The notes below the pieces were generated by a model. That model saw only the letters and a list, made by a program, of their open reading frames with translations, made no database searches and had not been told where the DNA came from. Position numbers and translations under genes: made by a program. 64,000 nucleotides of DNA from JAPOXR01 sp963662395 (lineage in GTDB: Bacteria; Pseudomonadota; Alphaproteobacteria; Rhodobacterales; Rhodobacteraceae). The stretch lies in assembly GCA_963662395.1 (NCBI GenBank), contig OY759511.1, forward strand, positions 1,736,001 to 1,800,000, given 5' to 3'. This document shows, piece after piece, positions 9,303 through 16,692 of the stretch (the first letter of the stretch is position 1; the number at the start of each line of letters is the position of its first letter).

Positions 9303-10051
9303 TCGCCAACCTGCCGATGTATGACCGGCCGGAAGCCGCGCCGGCCAATGACAGGCTCTGGGCACGAATTCGCGACGAGCTGGCAGGACGAGGCGTCGAC
9401 GCCCCCGAAACACTCGACAGGTCCATGGACATCTTCGAGGCCTGGACGCATGAGGACCTCCTGCTCTCGCAGAGTTGCAGCCTGCCATTCAGGGCCATGC
9501 TTGCCGACCGTGTCAGCATTGTCGGAGCCCCGGATATCATGCTGACGAACTGCCCTGCCGGATATTATTGCAGCGTGCTGGTTGCCCGGGCTGGCGACAG
9601 GCGGCGGGAATTTGCCGAATTCGATGGTGCCGTTCTGGCCTATAATGACCAGTTTTCGCAATCGGGATGGGTGGCACCGATGCAGGAAGCTGCACAGTGT
9701 GGCATTTCCTTCTCCGGATTCACCAGGACATCCAGCCACGAGGCGTCGGTTGAGGCGGTGGCGGACGGTCGCGCCGACATTGCTGCAATCGATGCCCATT
9801 CCTGGCGACTGATCCGGCGATTCGACCCGGCGGCTGCCGGTCTGCGGGAGATATCACGGACAGGCTGCACCCCGGGCCTGCCGCTGATTACCGCCAGGAA
9901 GGAGTTGGTGCAGACCCTGTTCGAGGCGGTGCAGTCGGCGATTCGGCTGACCCCGGCCAGCGACCTTGGACTCATCCCGTTCCGGGGTCTTGTCCGACTG
10001 CCGGAAGCCGAATACCTGGCACTGCCGGATGCAATGCCGGTGCCGGCCTGA
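9299..10051 (+). CDS. PhnD-like (phosphate/phosphonate-type) binding-protein homologue without signal peptide
   Basis: A 250-residue protein resembling the PhnD/phosphonate ABC-binding family: LLLSQSCSLPFRAML, APDIMLTNCPAGYYCS, FDGAVLAYNDQFSQSGW, SVEAVADGRADIAAIDAHSW and TPGLPLITARK. The residues following the start (MIANLPMYDRPEAAP) do not look like a signal peptide, so it may be cytoplasmic or be exported by another route. The start ATG overlaps the terB stop by four bases, which fixes it. No permease or ATPase lies beside it; its partner genes are a TerB protein and a glutamine amidotransferase. The ligand is unknown. Confidence 0.75.
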   Translation: MIANLPMYDRPEAAPANDRLWARIRDELAGRGVDAPETLDRSMDIFEAWTHEDLLLSQSCSLPFRAMLADRVSIVGAPDIMLTNCPAGYYCSVLVARAGDRRREFAEFDGAVLAYNDQFSQSGWVAPMQEAAQCGISFSGFTRTSSHEASVEAVADGRADIAAIDAHSWRLIRRFDPAAAGLREISRTGCTPGLPLITARKELVQTLFEAVQSAIRLTPASDLGLIPFRGLVRLPEAEYLALPDAMPVPA

Positions 10052-10143
10052 CAGCCCGTGCCGGCCAGGGGCCCGGTTGCAGTTTGCCGGGCCGGGGCAA
10101 TTCCAATATGTGGATGGCTGAAGGTCAGGGACAGGTTTCCGAC

Positions 10144-10851
10144 ATGAAGATTGGCATCTTGCAGGCCGGGCACACGCCAACAGACCTGGTCGAGGGACAT
10201 GGGCAATATACGGACATGTTCCAGCGATTGCTGGCCGGCAACGGGTTCGACTTCGAGACCTGGGATGTCCTGGATGACGTGTTTCCGGACTCGATCAATG
10301 ATGCAGATGGCTGGCTGGTGACCGGCTCGAAATTCTCGGCCCTTGACGATTTCCCCTGGATCCGAAGGCTCGAGAAGTTTCTGCGGAAATGCTACGCGGC
10401 TGAAATACCGATCGTCGGCACCTGTTTCGGCCACCAGTTACTGGCCCAGGCCCTTGGTGGCCGGGTCGAGAAATTCGGTGGCGGCTGGGGAATTGGCAGG
10501 GACATGTACGAATTCGGAGATGAACCGGTATTCCTGAATTCGTGGCACCAGGACCAGGTGACAACCCTGCCGCCCGATGCCGAGGTTACCGGCTCGTCCG
10601 GGTTCTGCAAATTCGCCATGCTCTCATATGGCAGCAAGGCCATCTCGGTACAGCCGCATCCGGAATTCGACAGCGCGTTCATCGAAGGCCTGATCGAGAC
10701 CCGCGGCGTCGGCACCGTTCCCGACGACCTGCTCGACCGGGCCAGGTCCGATCTCGAACAGGAGATCGACCAGCAGAAATTTGCCCGGGTGATCGCGGAA
10801 TTCTTCCTGACTTCCCGTGACACGACTGCTCCGGGAAGGTCGGCAGGCTGA
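10144..10851 (+). CDS. Class I glutamine amidotransferase (GMP synthase-like domain)
   Basis: A 235-residue stand-alone amidotransferase that would release ammonia from glutamine. The nucleophile is Cys94 in GTCFGHQ; the rest of the triad is His172 and Glu174 in QPHPEF. WLVTGSKFSALDD (about residues 57-69) marks the family. I chose the ATG at 10144 (MKIGILQAG) because it opens the first beta strand; the longer frame from 10084 adds no family sequence. There is no synthetase domain, so the acceptor is unknown; some relatives act on gamma-glutamyl amines. It follows the PhnD-like gene after 92 bp. Confidence 0.85.
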   Translation: MKIGILQAGHTPTDLVEGHGQYTDMFQRLLAGNGFDFETWDVLDDVFPDSINDADGWLVTGSKFSALDDFPWIRRLEKFLRKCYAAEIPIVGTCFGHQLLAQALGGRVEKFGGGWGIGRDMYEFGDEPVFLNSWHQDQVTTLPPDAEVTGSSGFCKFAMLSYGSKAISVQPHPEFDSAFIEGLIETRGVGTVPDDLLDRARSDLEQEIDQQKFARVIAEFFLTSRDTTAPGRSAG

Positions 10852-10905
10852 GCGGGTTGGAGCACCTGGTCGGGGCGGCGTTGGCCGATGGCGGGAGGTA
10901 TTCAG

Positions 10906-11002
10906 TCACACAAGCCCCAGGTGCAGCGCGCCCATCGGTTCGAAATCTGCATCCTCGCTGCTCCCCTACTTCACCGACAGATATTTGGTGCAGGAGCCTG
11001 AC
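10906..11002 (-). pseudogene. 3'-end remnant of a second hydratase gene
   Basis: Read on the minus strand this gives GSCTKYLSVK, a stop, then DADFEPMGALHL. It is closely similar (about six differences in 85 bases by eye) to the last 30 codons of the intact hydratase gene at 37090-37896. The in-frame TAG and the lack of any upstream part show it is a dead fragment. It lies directly outside the left edge of the IS1380 element, so the rest of the gene was probably lost in a rearrangement at that edge. Confidence 0.7.
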
Positions 11003-11130
11003 GGAGAAATGACTGAATGTTGGTAACGGCCCTGCCCCGCATAGCTCGCCAATACAAGTGTGCATGGGGCCAGATTTGTGGTATTGGTGAATGAATACAA
11101 CAACATACGCCACCACGAGGACCGGACCCC

Positions 11131-12408
11131 ATGCAGACGGAGTGTACATCGCCGCAACCGGAATTCGAAGCCCTCGGGAGACGCCGGGTTGTCGGGAAAT
11201 TCGACGGCGGCCGAATGACATCCGACGCCGGTGCCCTCTGCTGCGGGAAGCCGATCGCCTGCACGACGTCACCGGACGTCTCGCGGCCTGCTTCGTCGAT
11301 GATCGCAATCCCGAGCGTATCGAGCATCACCTCGAGACCCTTGTCGCAAAGCGGGTGATGGTCCTGGCGCCGGGTTGCGGGGATATCAACGGCCACGACC
11401 GCCCACGCGATGCCACGGCCCCGGCCAGCGGATGTGCGGGCGTGACCGGTGCCGGGGGTGTCCGGGAACGCGACCGGGTCACGCGCTGGCCGCGTCGAGC
11501 ACGCTGAACCGGCTGGAGCCCGGCACGCCGGAGGCGGCGGCCACGCACCGGTACAGGAAGATCGTCGCGGAGTCCGGGTACATCGACCGGTTGCCGGTGG
11601 AGCTGTTCCTCGAAGCCCGTGAGATGCCGCCCGACGAGATCATCCCGGACATGGACGCCACCGATGACCCGCTGCACGGCAAACAGCAAGGCCGCTTCTT
11701 CCACGGCTGTCATGGTCGTTACCGTCATCTTCCGCTGTACGTCACATGCGGCGGGCATGTTCCGTGCAGCCGGCTGCGTCCCCCGGACATCGATGCGTCG
11801 CACGGTGCCGCGAGGAGATCATGGCCTGGTGCGAGGAGCAAGGCGTCGACCGCGGGTCCGGTCTTGCCCGCAATTCCCGGCTGTGCCGGCGCATTGCCAA
11901 GGCGATGCACAAGTCGCGGCGGTTCCGGCGGTTCCGGCGGTTCCGCTACCGGACACTGAAAAGCCGGAGCCGCAAGCGCCGGGTGGTGGCCAGGGCGGAA
12001 TGGCTTCCGGGGCAGCGTGGCGACAACCCGCGGTTCGCGGTCACCAGTCTCCCGGGGAACAGGGTCGATGCCCGTACCCCTTGCGAGGATTTGCATTGCG
12101 GATGCGGGGACATGGAAGACCGCGTGAAGGAGCAGCAGCTCCGGCCACCATGCGGGCCAACCAACTGCGGCTGCACTTCCCGGCCCTTGCCGGCATCCTG
12201 GTGACCATCCTGCGCCGCGCGGGGTTGCAGGACACCGATCTCGCTACTGCGCGCATCGACACCATCCGATCTCGATTGCCCGAGCCTGCCGGGCGCATCC
12301 GGGTGACGGTGCGCAGGGTCCGGTTGTCCTTCGCATCGGTGTTTCCGCTACAGGGCGTTTTCGAGCAGGCGCTCGCCGACCTGCGCGCGGCACCGGTACG
12401 TGATCCGG
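11131..12408 (+). pseudogene. IS1380 transposase, multiple frameshifts
   Basis: Pieces of one transposase appear in different frames: VVGKFDGGRMTSDAGA and READRLHDVTGRLAACF at the start, then TLNRLEPGTPEAAATHRYRK, MDATDDPLHGKQQGRFFHG (the region of a catalytic Asp), NSRLCRRIAKAMHKSR, and TMRANQLRLHF with RVTVRRVRLSFASVFPLQ near the end. The family's DDE transposase is about 430-460 residues. At least four frame changes are needed, so it cannot be active. Confidence 0.8.
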
Positions 12409-12666
12409 CCGGCCAACCGCGCTCCGGCCCCGAAATCCCCCTCTGCACGGCGCCGTCCGGAACGCTGCCGGGGAGGTGTGTCCGCAGCACACGGAAAGGC
12501 ACGCACGGCATCCGGGAAAACGACTTCGCGCCCTGACGGGCGGGCGGAAACCGGGCTCGATCCGGCCGGACGCCCGGCAAGAGCCGCCTTCAGCGCGTCA
12601 TCGTGGCCACCGGCCGCCAAAACACCGAATAACCGACGTCACCGCGGGTTTGGTGAGATATGCGGG
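12379..12666 (+). repeat. 288-bp repeat, copy 1 (IS1380 3' end)
   Basis: The last 288 bp of the IS1380 element. The same 288 bases, with no difference seen by eye, occur at 22566-22853 in the same orientation. The outer limit of both copies is the element's right terminal repeat. Confidence 0.9.
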
Positions 12667-12667
12667 C

Positions 12668-13312
12668 GACGCCTGTCAACCGGTCTGCGAGGCCATCCGG
12701 ACGGCGGGCGGCAACTTCACATCGACGGCCAAGAGGTCGAGCGACAAGACCTTGCATGAGGAACTCGACCGCCGCCACCCGGGAAACCTCGACAGGAGGG
12801 TGACGCGCGGCAACAGGAAGCCGAAGAAGTACAGGTACAGCTGGCAGCCGGACCTTCGGATCCGTGGCGGCGAAGCTGCCATGCCGGTGACATGGGTCTG
12901 CCTCGAGATCCATGACATGGCCGAGAAAAAGCTGATCTACAGAACCGCCTTCGTCACCGACCTGCCGGTCAGAAGGACGAATGTTGCCGACATCGTCGCC
13001 TGCGGACGCTCCCGCTGGCGCGTCGAGAACGCCGAGTTCAACGTCCTCAACAACCTCGGCTACAACCTCGAGCGGAACTTCGGCCATGGAGAGAAGAACC
13101 TCGCCTCCGTGCTCCTTGTCCTGAACCTCCTGGCCTTCGGGATGCACACGGCCTGCGACCTCGCGGAAAAGCACTGGCAGAAGGCCCGGACGGTCTGCGG
13201 AACACGCGACTGGATGTTCCGGAACCTGCAGGTCCTGACCGCCAGATTCGTGTTCGATGACTGGAATTGCCTGATGCAGGTGCTCATCGGAGAAGTCGAA
13301 ATCCCTCCCTGA
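12668..13312 (+). pseudogene. C-terminal part of a DDE transposase (ISNCY/IS4-like)
   Basis: About 215 codons in one open frame with the features KYRYSWQPDLRI, WVCLEIHDMAEKKLIYRT and RSRWRVENAEFNVLNNLGY followed by HGEKNLASVLLVLNLLAF. RVENAEFN carries the expected C-terminal catalytic Glu. The N-terminal half with the first two Asp residues is missing: the frame runs backward straight into the IS1380 right end at 12666. The remaining part ends with a normal stop. It is a remnant cut off by the IS1380 element. Confidence 0.7.
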
Positions 13313-13407
13313 ACCAACTCCCGCGTCAGCTCACATGCGCCCGACGTGGCGTTCCGAAAATTCTCGAAAAACCCAAAATCCAAGGTCAGGACAACAGAAA
13401 TGCCATA

Positions 13408-13436
13408 TTGAGAATTGCTGCCCTTGAACATAATAC
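13408..13436 (+). promoter_or_regulatory. Likely sigma-70 promoter for the TRAP operon
   Basis: TTGAGA at 13408-13413, a 17-base spacer, then TAATAC at 13431-13436, a near-consensus vegetative promoter in an AT-richer patch 66 bases before the dctP start. No other comparably good site was seen between 13313 and 13501. Confidence 0.6.
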
Positions 13437-13501
13437 TTTGACGCTAGCTGTCTACCATGCAATGCTCAATGGAACTGAAACCCACGATCAGGATATATAA
13501 C

Positions 13502-14521
13502 ATGAAAATCACGTTCAAAAATTTCGGAGTCTGGGTGATCACGGCAAGTCTTGGCCTGACACCGGTCGGTGCACTGGCCGAGGACTGGAAATTCGCAATC
13601 GAGGAAATCCCAGGCTCGATCATGGACGCCTATGCGCAGGAGTTCAAGACACGGGTCGAAACGGCAACGGCCGGTGATGTCACGGTAACAATCTATCCGA
13701 TGGGCACACTTGGCACCCCGACCGAAACGGTCGAGCAGGCCGCGGACGGCATCATCCAATTCACGAACGTGTCGATTGGCAATCTCGGCACCATTGTTCC
13801 GGAGAGCCAAGTGTTTCTGCTACCCTATCTGCTGCCGTCCGATCCGGTTGCGATTTCGAACATCCTGACCGGTTCCGAAACCATCTATGGCGAACTGAAC
13901 CACGACTTCCAGAAACGCGGCCTGGAGGTCATCACAATGTACTCCGAGGGACCACAGGTCTGGACCACGAACCGCGAAATTCGCACGCCGGAAGATTTCA
14001 GTAACTTCAAGATGCGGGTCATGGTGTCGCCAATTCTGCTGGAAACCTATCGGAACATGGGCGCAAGTCCGACACCGCTGCCCTTTGGAGAAGTGTTCGG
14101 CGCATTGCAGCTTGGCGCGGTTGACGGGCAGGTGAACCCGATCCCGACTATTGAGGAAATGAAATTCTACGAGGTCACCAGCCACCTGATCTGGGCTGGC
14201 GAACAGGAACTTGTCACGACTGTCGTGGCGGGGTCCGACTGGTTCGAAACCCTGTCGCCCGACCGTCAGAAACTGGTACGTGAGACGATGGCAGGCATGA
14301 CCGACTTCATTGACGGTGTCGTCGCGGATTTCAACCAGAAGCGTCTGGATGTGATCACCGCGGCCAAACCGGACATCAGCCTTGTGGTGCTGACCGAGGA
14401 GGAACGTGACGCCTTTCGTGCCCGTTCCGGTGATACTGCCGGTGCTTACGTGGATACTGCCGGTTCACGCGGGAAGGAACTGCTTGACTCGCTTCAGGCC
14501 GAGATCGCCTCGTTCAACTGA
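13502..14521 (+). CDS. dctP: TRAP transporter substrate-binding protein (DctP family)
   Basis: A 339-residue periplasmic binding protein. The signal peptide is about residues 1-25, cut after ALA before EDWKF. DctP signatures include VTIYPMGTLG, QFTNVSIGNLG, VFLLPYLLPSD, REIRTPEDFSNFKMRV (the arginine that usually pairs with an acidic ligand lies here) and LGAVDGQVNPIPTI. The ATG at 13502 is chosen because it gives a proper signal peptide. It is the first gene of a P-Q-M set. A carboxylate ligand is likely from the family; the exact one is unknown. The operon is intact while its neighbours on both sides are mobile-element debris. Confidence 0.92.
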   Translation: MKITFKNFGVWVITASLGLTPVGALAEDWKFAIEEIPGSIMDAYAQEFKTRVETATAGDVTVTIYPMGTLGTPTETVEQAADGIIQFTNVSIGNLGTIVPESQVFLLPYLLPSDPVAISNILTGSETIYGELNHDFQKRGLEVITMYSEGPQVWTTNREIRTPEDFSNFKMRVMVSPILLETYRNMGASPTPLPFGEVFGALQLGAVDGQVNPIPTIEEMKFYEVTSHLIWAGEQELVTTVVAGSDWFETLSPDRQKLVRETMAGMTDFIDGVVADFNQKRLDVITAAKPDISLVVLTEEERDAFRARSGDTAGAYVDTAGSRGKELLDSLQAEIASFN

Positions 14522-14533
14522 GAGCACCTTTCC

Positions 14534-14565
14534 CCGGTCCTCGTGCCCTGATGCGCGAGGACCGG
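14534..14565 (+). terminator. Hairpin between dctP and dctQ (attenuator)
   Basis: A perfect 10-bp stem, CCGGTCCTCG at 14534-14543 and CGAGGACCGG at 14556-14565, with a 12-base loop and no T-run. It sits between dctP and dctQ, ahead of an AGGAGGA ribosome site at 14571-14577. Such hairpins commonly let the binding protein be made in excess over the membrane subunits by stabilising or partly ending the transcript. Confidence 0.6.
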
Positions 14566-14581
14566 AAGGCAGGAGGAAGAC

Positions 14582-15190
14582 ATGAACGACGAAAGACCGG
14601 TGCGTTTCGGTTTCCTCGGCAGGATTGACGTCGCCATAGGAAAGGTCGAGGCGTTCATTCTGAGTTGGGGCATCATCCTCATGGCAGTCAATACGATCGC
14701 CAACGTTCTCGGAAGATACGTGTTTCATCAGTCCATCTATTTCTCGGAAGAGTTGAACGAGTTCCTGATCGTGATCATCACGTTCATGGGGCTCGGATAT
14801 GCCACGCGCAAGGGCATTCACATTCGCATGTCGGCCATCTACGACGCCTTGCCACAGAAACTGCGCAAGACCCTGATGATCATCATCACGGCAACCACAG
14901 CTGTCATGATGGCGATCCTGGTATGGTACGCTTTCGAGTATGTACAGAAGGTTGCCAGCCGCGGGCGAGTGACACCAGCCCTGCAGGTGCCGCTCTATCT
15001 GACATATGTCTGGGTAGTTGTCGGGCTGGCGCTCACGGCGTTGCAGTACTTGCTGACGGCCATTCGCAATCTCGATTTCGCCGAAGATGAAATCTACGTG
15101 TCGTACGTCGAAGTCGACAGCTACGAAGATCCGGCTACGACCATCGCGCTTGAGCGTCATGCTGCAGGCGAAGGGGAAGAATCCCAATGA
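14582..15190 (+). CDS. dctQ: TRAP transporter small permease (DctQ family)
   Basis: A 202-residue inner-membrane protein with four predicted helices (about residues 24-48, 58-80, 98-122, 140-165). It has the family segment NVLGRYVFHQSIYFSEELNE, followed by GLGYATRKGIHIRM. A good Shine-Dalgarno sequence precedes the ATG. The last codons overlap the dctM start by four bases (ATGA at 15187-15190), so the two membrane subunits are translated together. The acidic 35-residue tail is longer than in many relatives. Confidence 0.9.
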   Translation: MNDERPVRFGFLGRIDVAIGKVEAFILSWGIILMAVNTIANVLGRYVFHQSIYFSEELNEFLIVIITFMGLGYATRKGIHIRMSAIYDALPQKLRKTLMIIITATTAVMMAILVWYAFEYVQKVASRGRVTPALQVPLYLTYVWVVVGLALTALQYLLTAIRNLDFAEDEIYVSYVEVDSYEDPATTIALERHAAGEGEESQ

Positions 15191-16467
15191 CCGAATTGAT
15201 GCTGGGCGTCATGATTGTCCTGCTGCTTGCGGGATTCCCGATGAAAATGCCGTTGATATCGGCGGCAATGCTCGGTTTTCTTGTCTATTTCTCGAACATG
15301 AGCCCGCAAATCCTCATCCAGCAAATGATCGGGGGCGTGAAGCCATCGGCACTCATTGCTGTGCCGATGTTCGTTCTTGCCGCGGACATCATCACGCGCG
15401 GGCATTCCGCCAATCGGCTGATCGACGTGGTCATGGGTTTTGCAGGCCATATCCGGGGCGGGCTGGCGATCTCGGTGACTAGCGCATGCGCGCTATTCGG
15501 CGCAGTCTGTGGATCAACGCAGGCGACCGTGGTTGCCATCGGTGGTGCAATGCGGCCCCGAATGCTGAAATCGGGCTATACTGACAGTTTCACGATCGGT
15601 CTGATCGTGAACGCAGCGGACCTGGCCTACCTGATTCCGCCATCGATCGGCATGATCATTTACGGTGTCGTATCCGGCACATCGATTTCAAGGCTCTTCA
15701 TAGCCGGCATTGTTCCGGGACTACTGATCGTTGTGCTCTTTTCGATCTATTGCATGTGGTATGCTTGGCGGCACGACATCCCGGTCCTGCCACGAGCCAG
15801 CTGGCATTCCCGCGTTGTGGCGATGCGTCGCGCCCTTTGGCCAATGGGATTCCCGCTGATAATCGTGGGCGGAATTTACGGTGGCATTTTCTCACCAACG
15901 GAAGCGGCCGCCGTTTGTGTGCTTTATGCAGTGATACTAGAAGCGTTGGTGTTCCGCTCCATTCGCCTGCGCGAACTGCCAGAAATCGCTCTTTCAACGG
16001 GTGCGATCACGTCTGTGATCTTCATCCTCATTGCAGCGGGGGCTGCATTTTCATGGACACTTTCCTTTGCGCAGGTGCCACAGGCAATCATCCAGACCCT
16101 CGGGCTGGCTGATGCCGGACCGTTGAAAACGCTGTTGGCGATCAATCTTGCCTTCTTTATCGGTTGCATGTTTGTGGACTCGATCGTGGTCATCCTGATC
16201 CTAGTCCCGATCTTTGCTCCGATGATCAAGGCCACCGAGCTCGACCCGGTGCTGGTTGGTGTTCTCATCACGTTGCAGGTGGCGATCGGGGCAGCAACTC
16301 CGCCTTTCGGTTGCAACCTGTTCACGGCGATTGCCGTGTTCCGACAACCCTTCATCAAGGTAGTCAGGGGTGTTCCTCCGTTTCTGGCAGTCCTCCTGCT
16401 TGTCACAGGGCTGCTTGTCGTCTTTCCCCAGATCGCCCTGTTCCTACCGGAACTTGCCTACGGATAA
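15187..16467 (+). CDS. dctM: TRAP transporter large permease (DctM family)
   Basis: A 426-residue inner-membrane protein with about twelve helices; it forms the ion-coupled transport channel with DctQ. Family landmarks are GGVKPSALIAVPMFVLAADI, GAVCGSTQATVVAIGG, YLIPPSIGMIIYG, GIFSPTEAAAVCVLYA and the C-terminal ATPPFGCNLF. It is full length. Its last 428 bp are part of the 653-bp block copied on the far side of the IS1634-family element; this copy stays intact because the insertion duplicated rather than cut the gene. Confidence 0.92.
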   Translation: MTELMLGVMIVLLLAGFPMKMPLISAAMLGFLVYFSNMSPQILIQQMIGGVKPSALIAVPMFVLAADIITRGHSANRLIDVVMGFAGHIRGGLAISVTSACALFGAVCGSTQATVVAIGGAMRPRMLKSGYTDSFTIGLIVNAADLAYLIPPSIGMIIYGVVSGTSISRLFIAGIVPGLLIVVLFSIYCMWYAWRHDIPVLPRASWHSRVVAMRRALWPMGFPLIIVGGIYGGIFSPTEAAAVCVLYAVILEALVFRSIRLRELPEIALSTGAITSVIFILIAAGAAFSWTLSFAQVPQAIIQTLGLADAGPLKTLLAINLAFFIGCMFVDSIVVILILVPIFAPMIKATELDPVLVGVLITLQVAIGAATPPFGCNLFTAIAVFRQPFIKVVRGVPPFLAVLLLVTGLLVVFPQIALFLPELAYG

Positions 16468-16468
16468 C

Positions 16469-16501
16469 GGCCCTAAACGCACATAGGTACCGATTCCGCC
16501 A
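16469..16501. repeat. 33-bp inverted repeat, left copy
   Basis: Starts GGCCCTAAACGCACATAGGT two bases into the spacer after the dctM stop. The reverse complement at 21334-21366 matches 32 of 33 bases. A further copy of this end lies inside the duplicated block at 19070-19102. The pair probably marks the ends of the mobile unit that carried the serine recombinase. Confidence 0.75.
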
Positions 16502-16509
16502 TAGGACTT

Positions 16510-16692
16510 CTATGCGTTGGGTTTCTTGATTTCGTTCTTCTTCATCCAGTCTGAGAAGTTGCCGGGCGTTGTGTTGTAGCGCTTCGCGATGAACCTCTGC
16601 GTTGATCCGTTTGCGAGTGGCGCCTCGATCTCCGGACGAAACGGATCGAGCTTGCTCTTGCCTGGCCCTTTCGACCGCCCGAGCGACTGCCC
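16510..16692 (-). pseudogene. C-terminal fragment of a serine recombinase
   Basis: About 60 codons (SLGRSKGPGKSKLDPFRPEI, then a helix-turn-helix, RFIAKRYNTTPGNFSDWMKK) identical to the end of the recombinase at 19111-19524. It is produced by the 653-bp duplication; upstream of 16692 the frame passes into the IS1634-family element. Confidence 0.85.

Larger units (their letters stand above)
11036..12666 (+). mobile_element. IS1380-family insertion sequence, decayed
   Basis: 1631 bp. Left end CCCGCATAGCTCGCCAA (from 11036) pairs with the right end, whose reverse complement is CCCGCATATCTCACCAA (to 12666), giving terminal inverted repeats of about 17 bp with two differences. The inside encodes a broken IS1380 transposase. 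I find no matching target duplication at the edges (CTGC against CGAC), so at least one flank has been rearranged. The right edge abuts the tail of another transposase gene. Confidence 0.8.
16040..16692 (+). repeat. 653-bp direct repeat, left copy (long target duplication)
   Basis: Holds the 3' end of dctM and the 3' end of a serine-recombinase gene. It is repeated at 18641-19293 with a constant offset of 2601 bases and no difference seen in the stretches compared. It ends exactly where the IS1634-family element begins (16693), as a target-site duplication must. Confidence 0.92.

Noticed and set aside
10906..11002. An attachment-site repeat (att) for an integrative element, paired with 37090-37190
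   Set aside because: The copies differ at about 8% of positions and extend over coding sequence with a stop; a decayed paralogue fits better.
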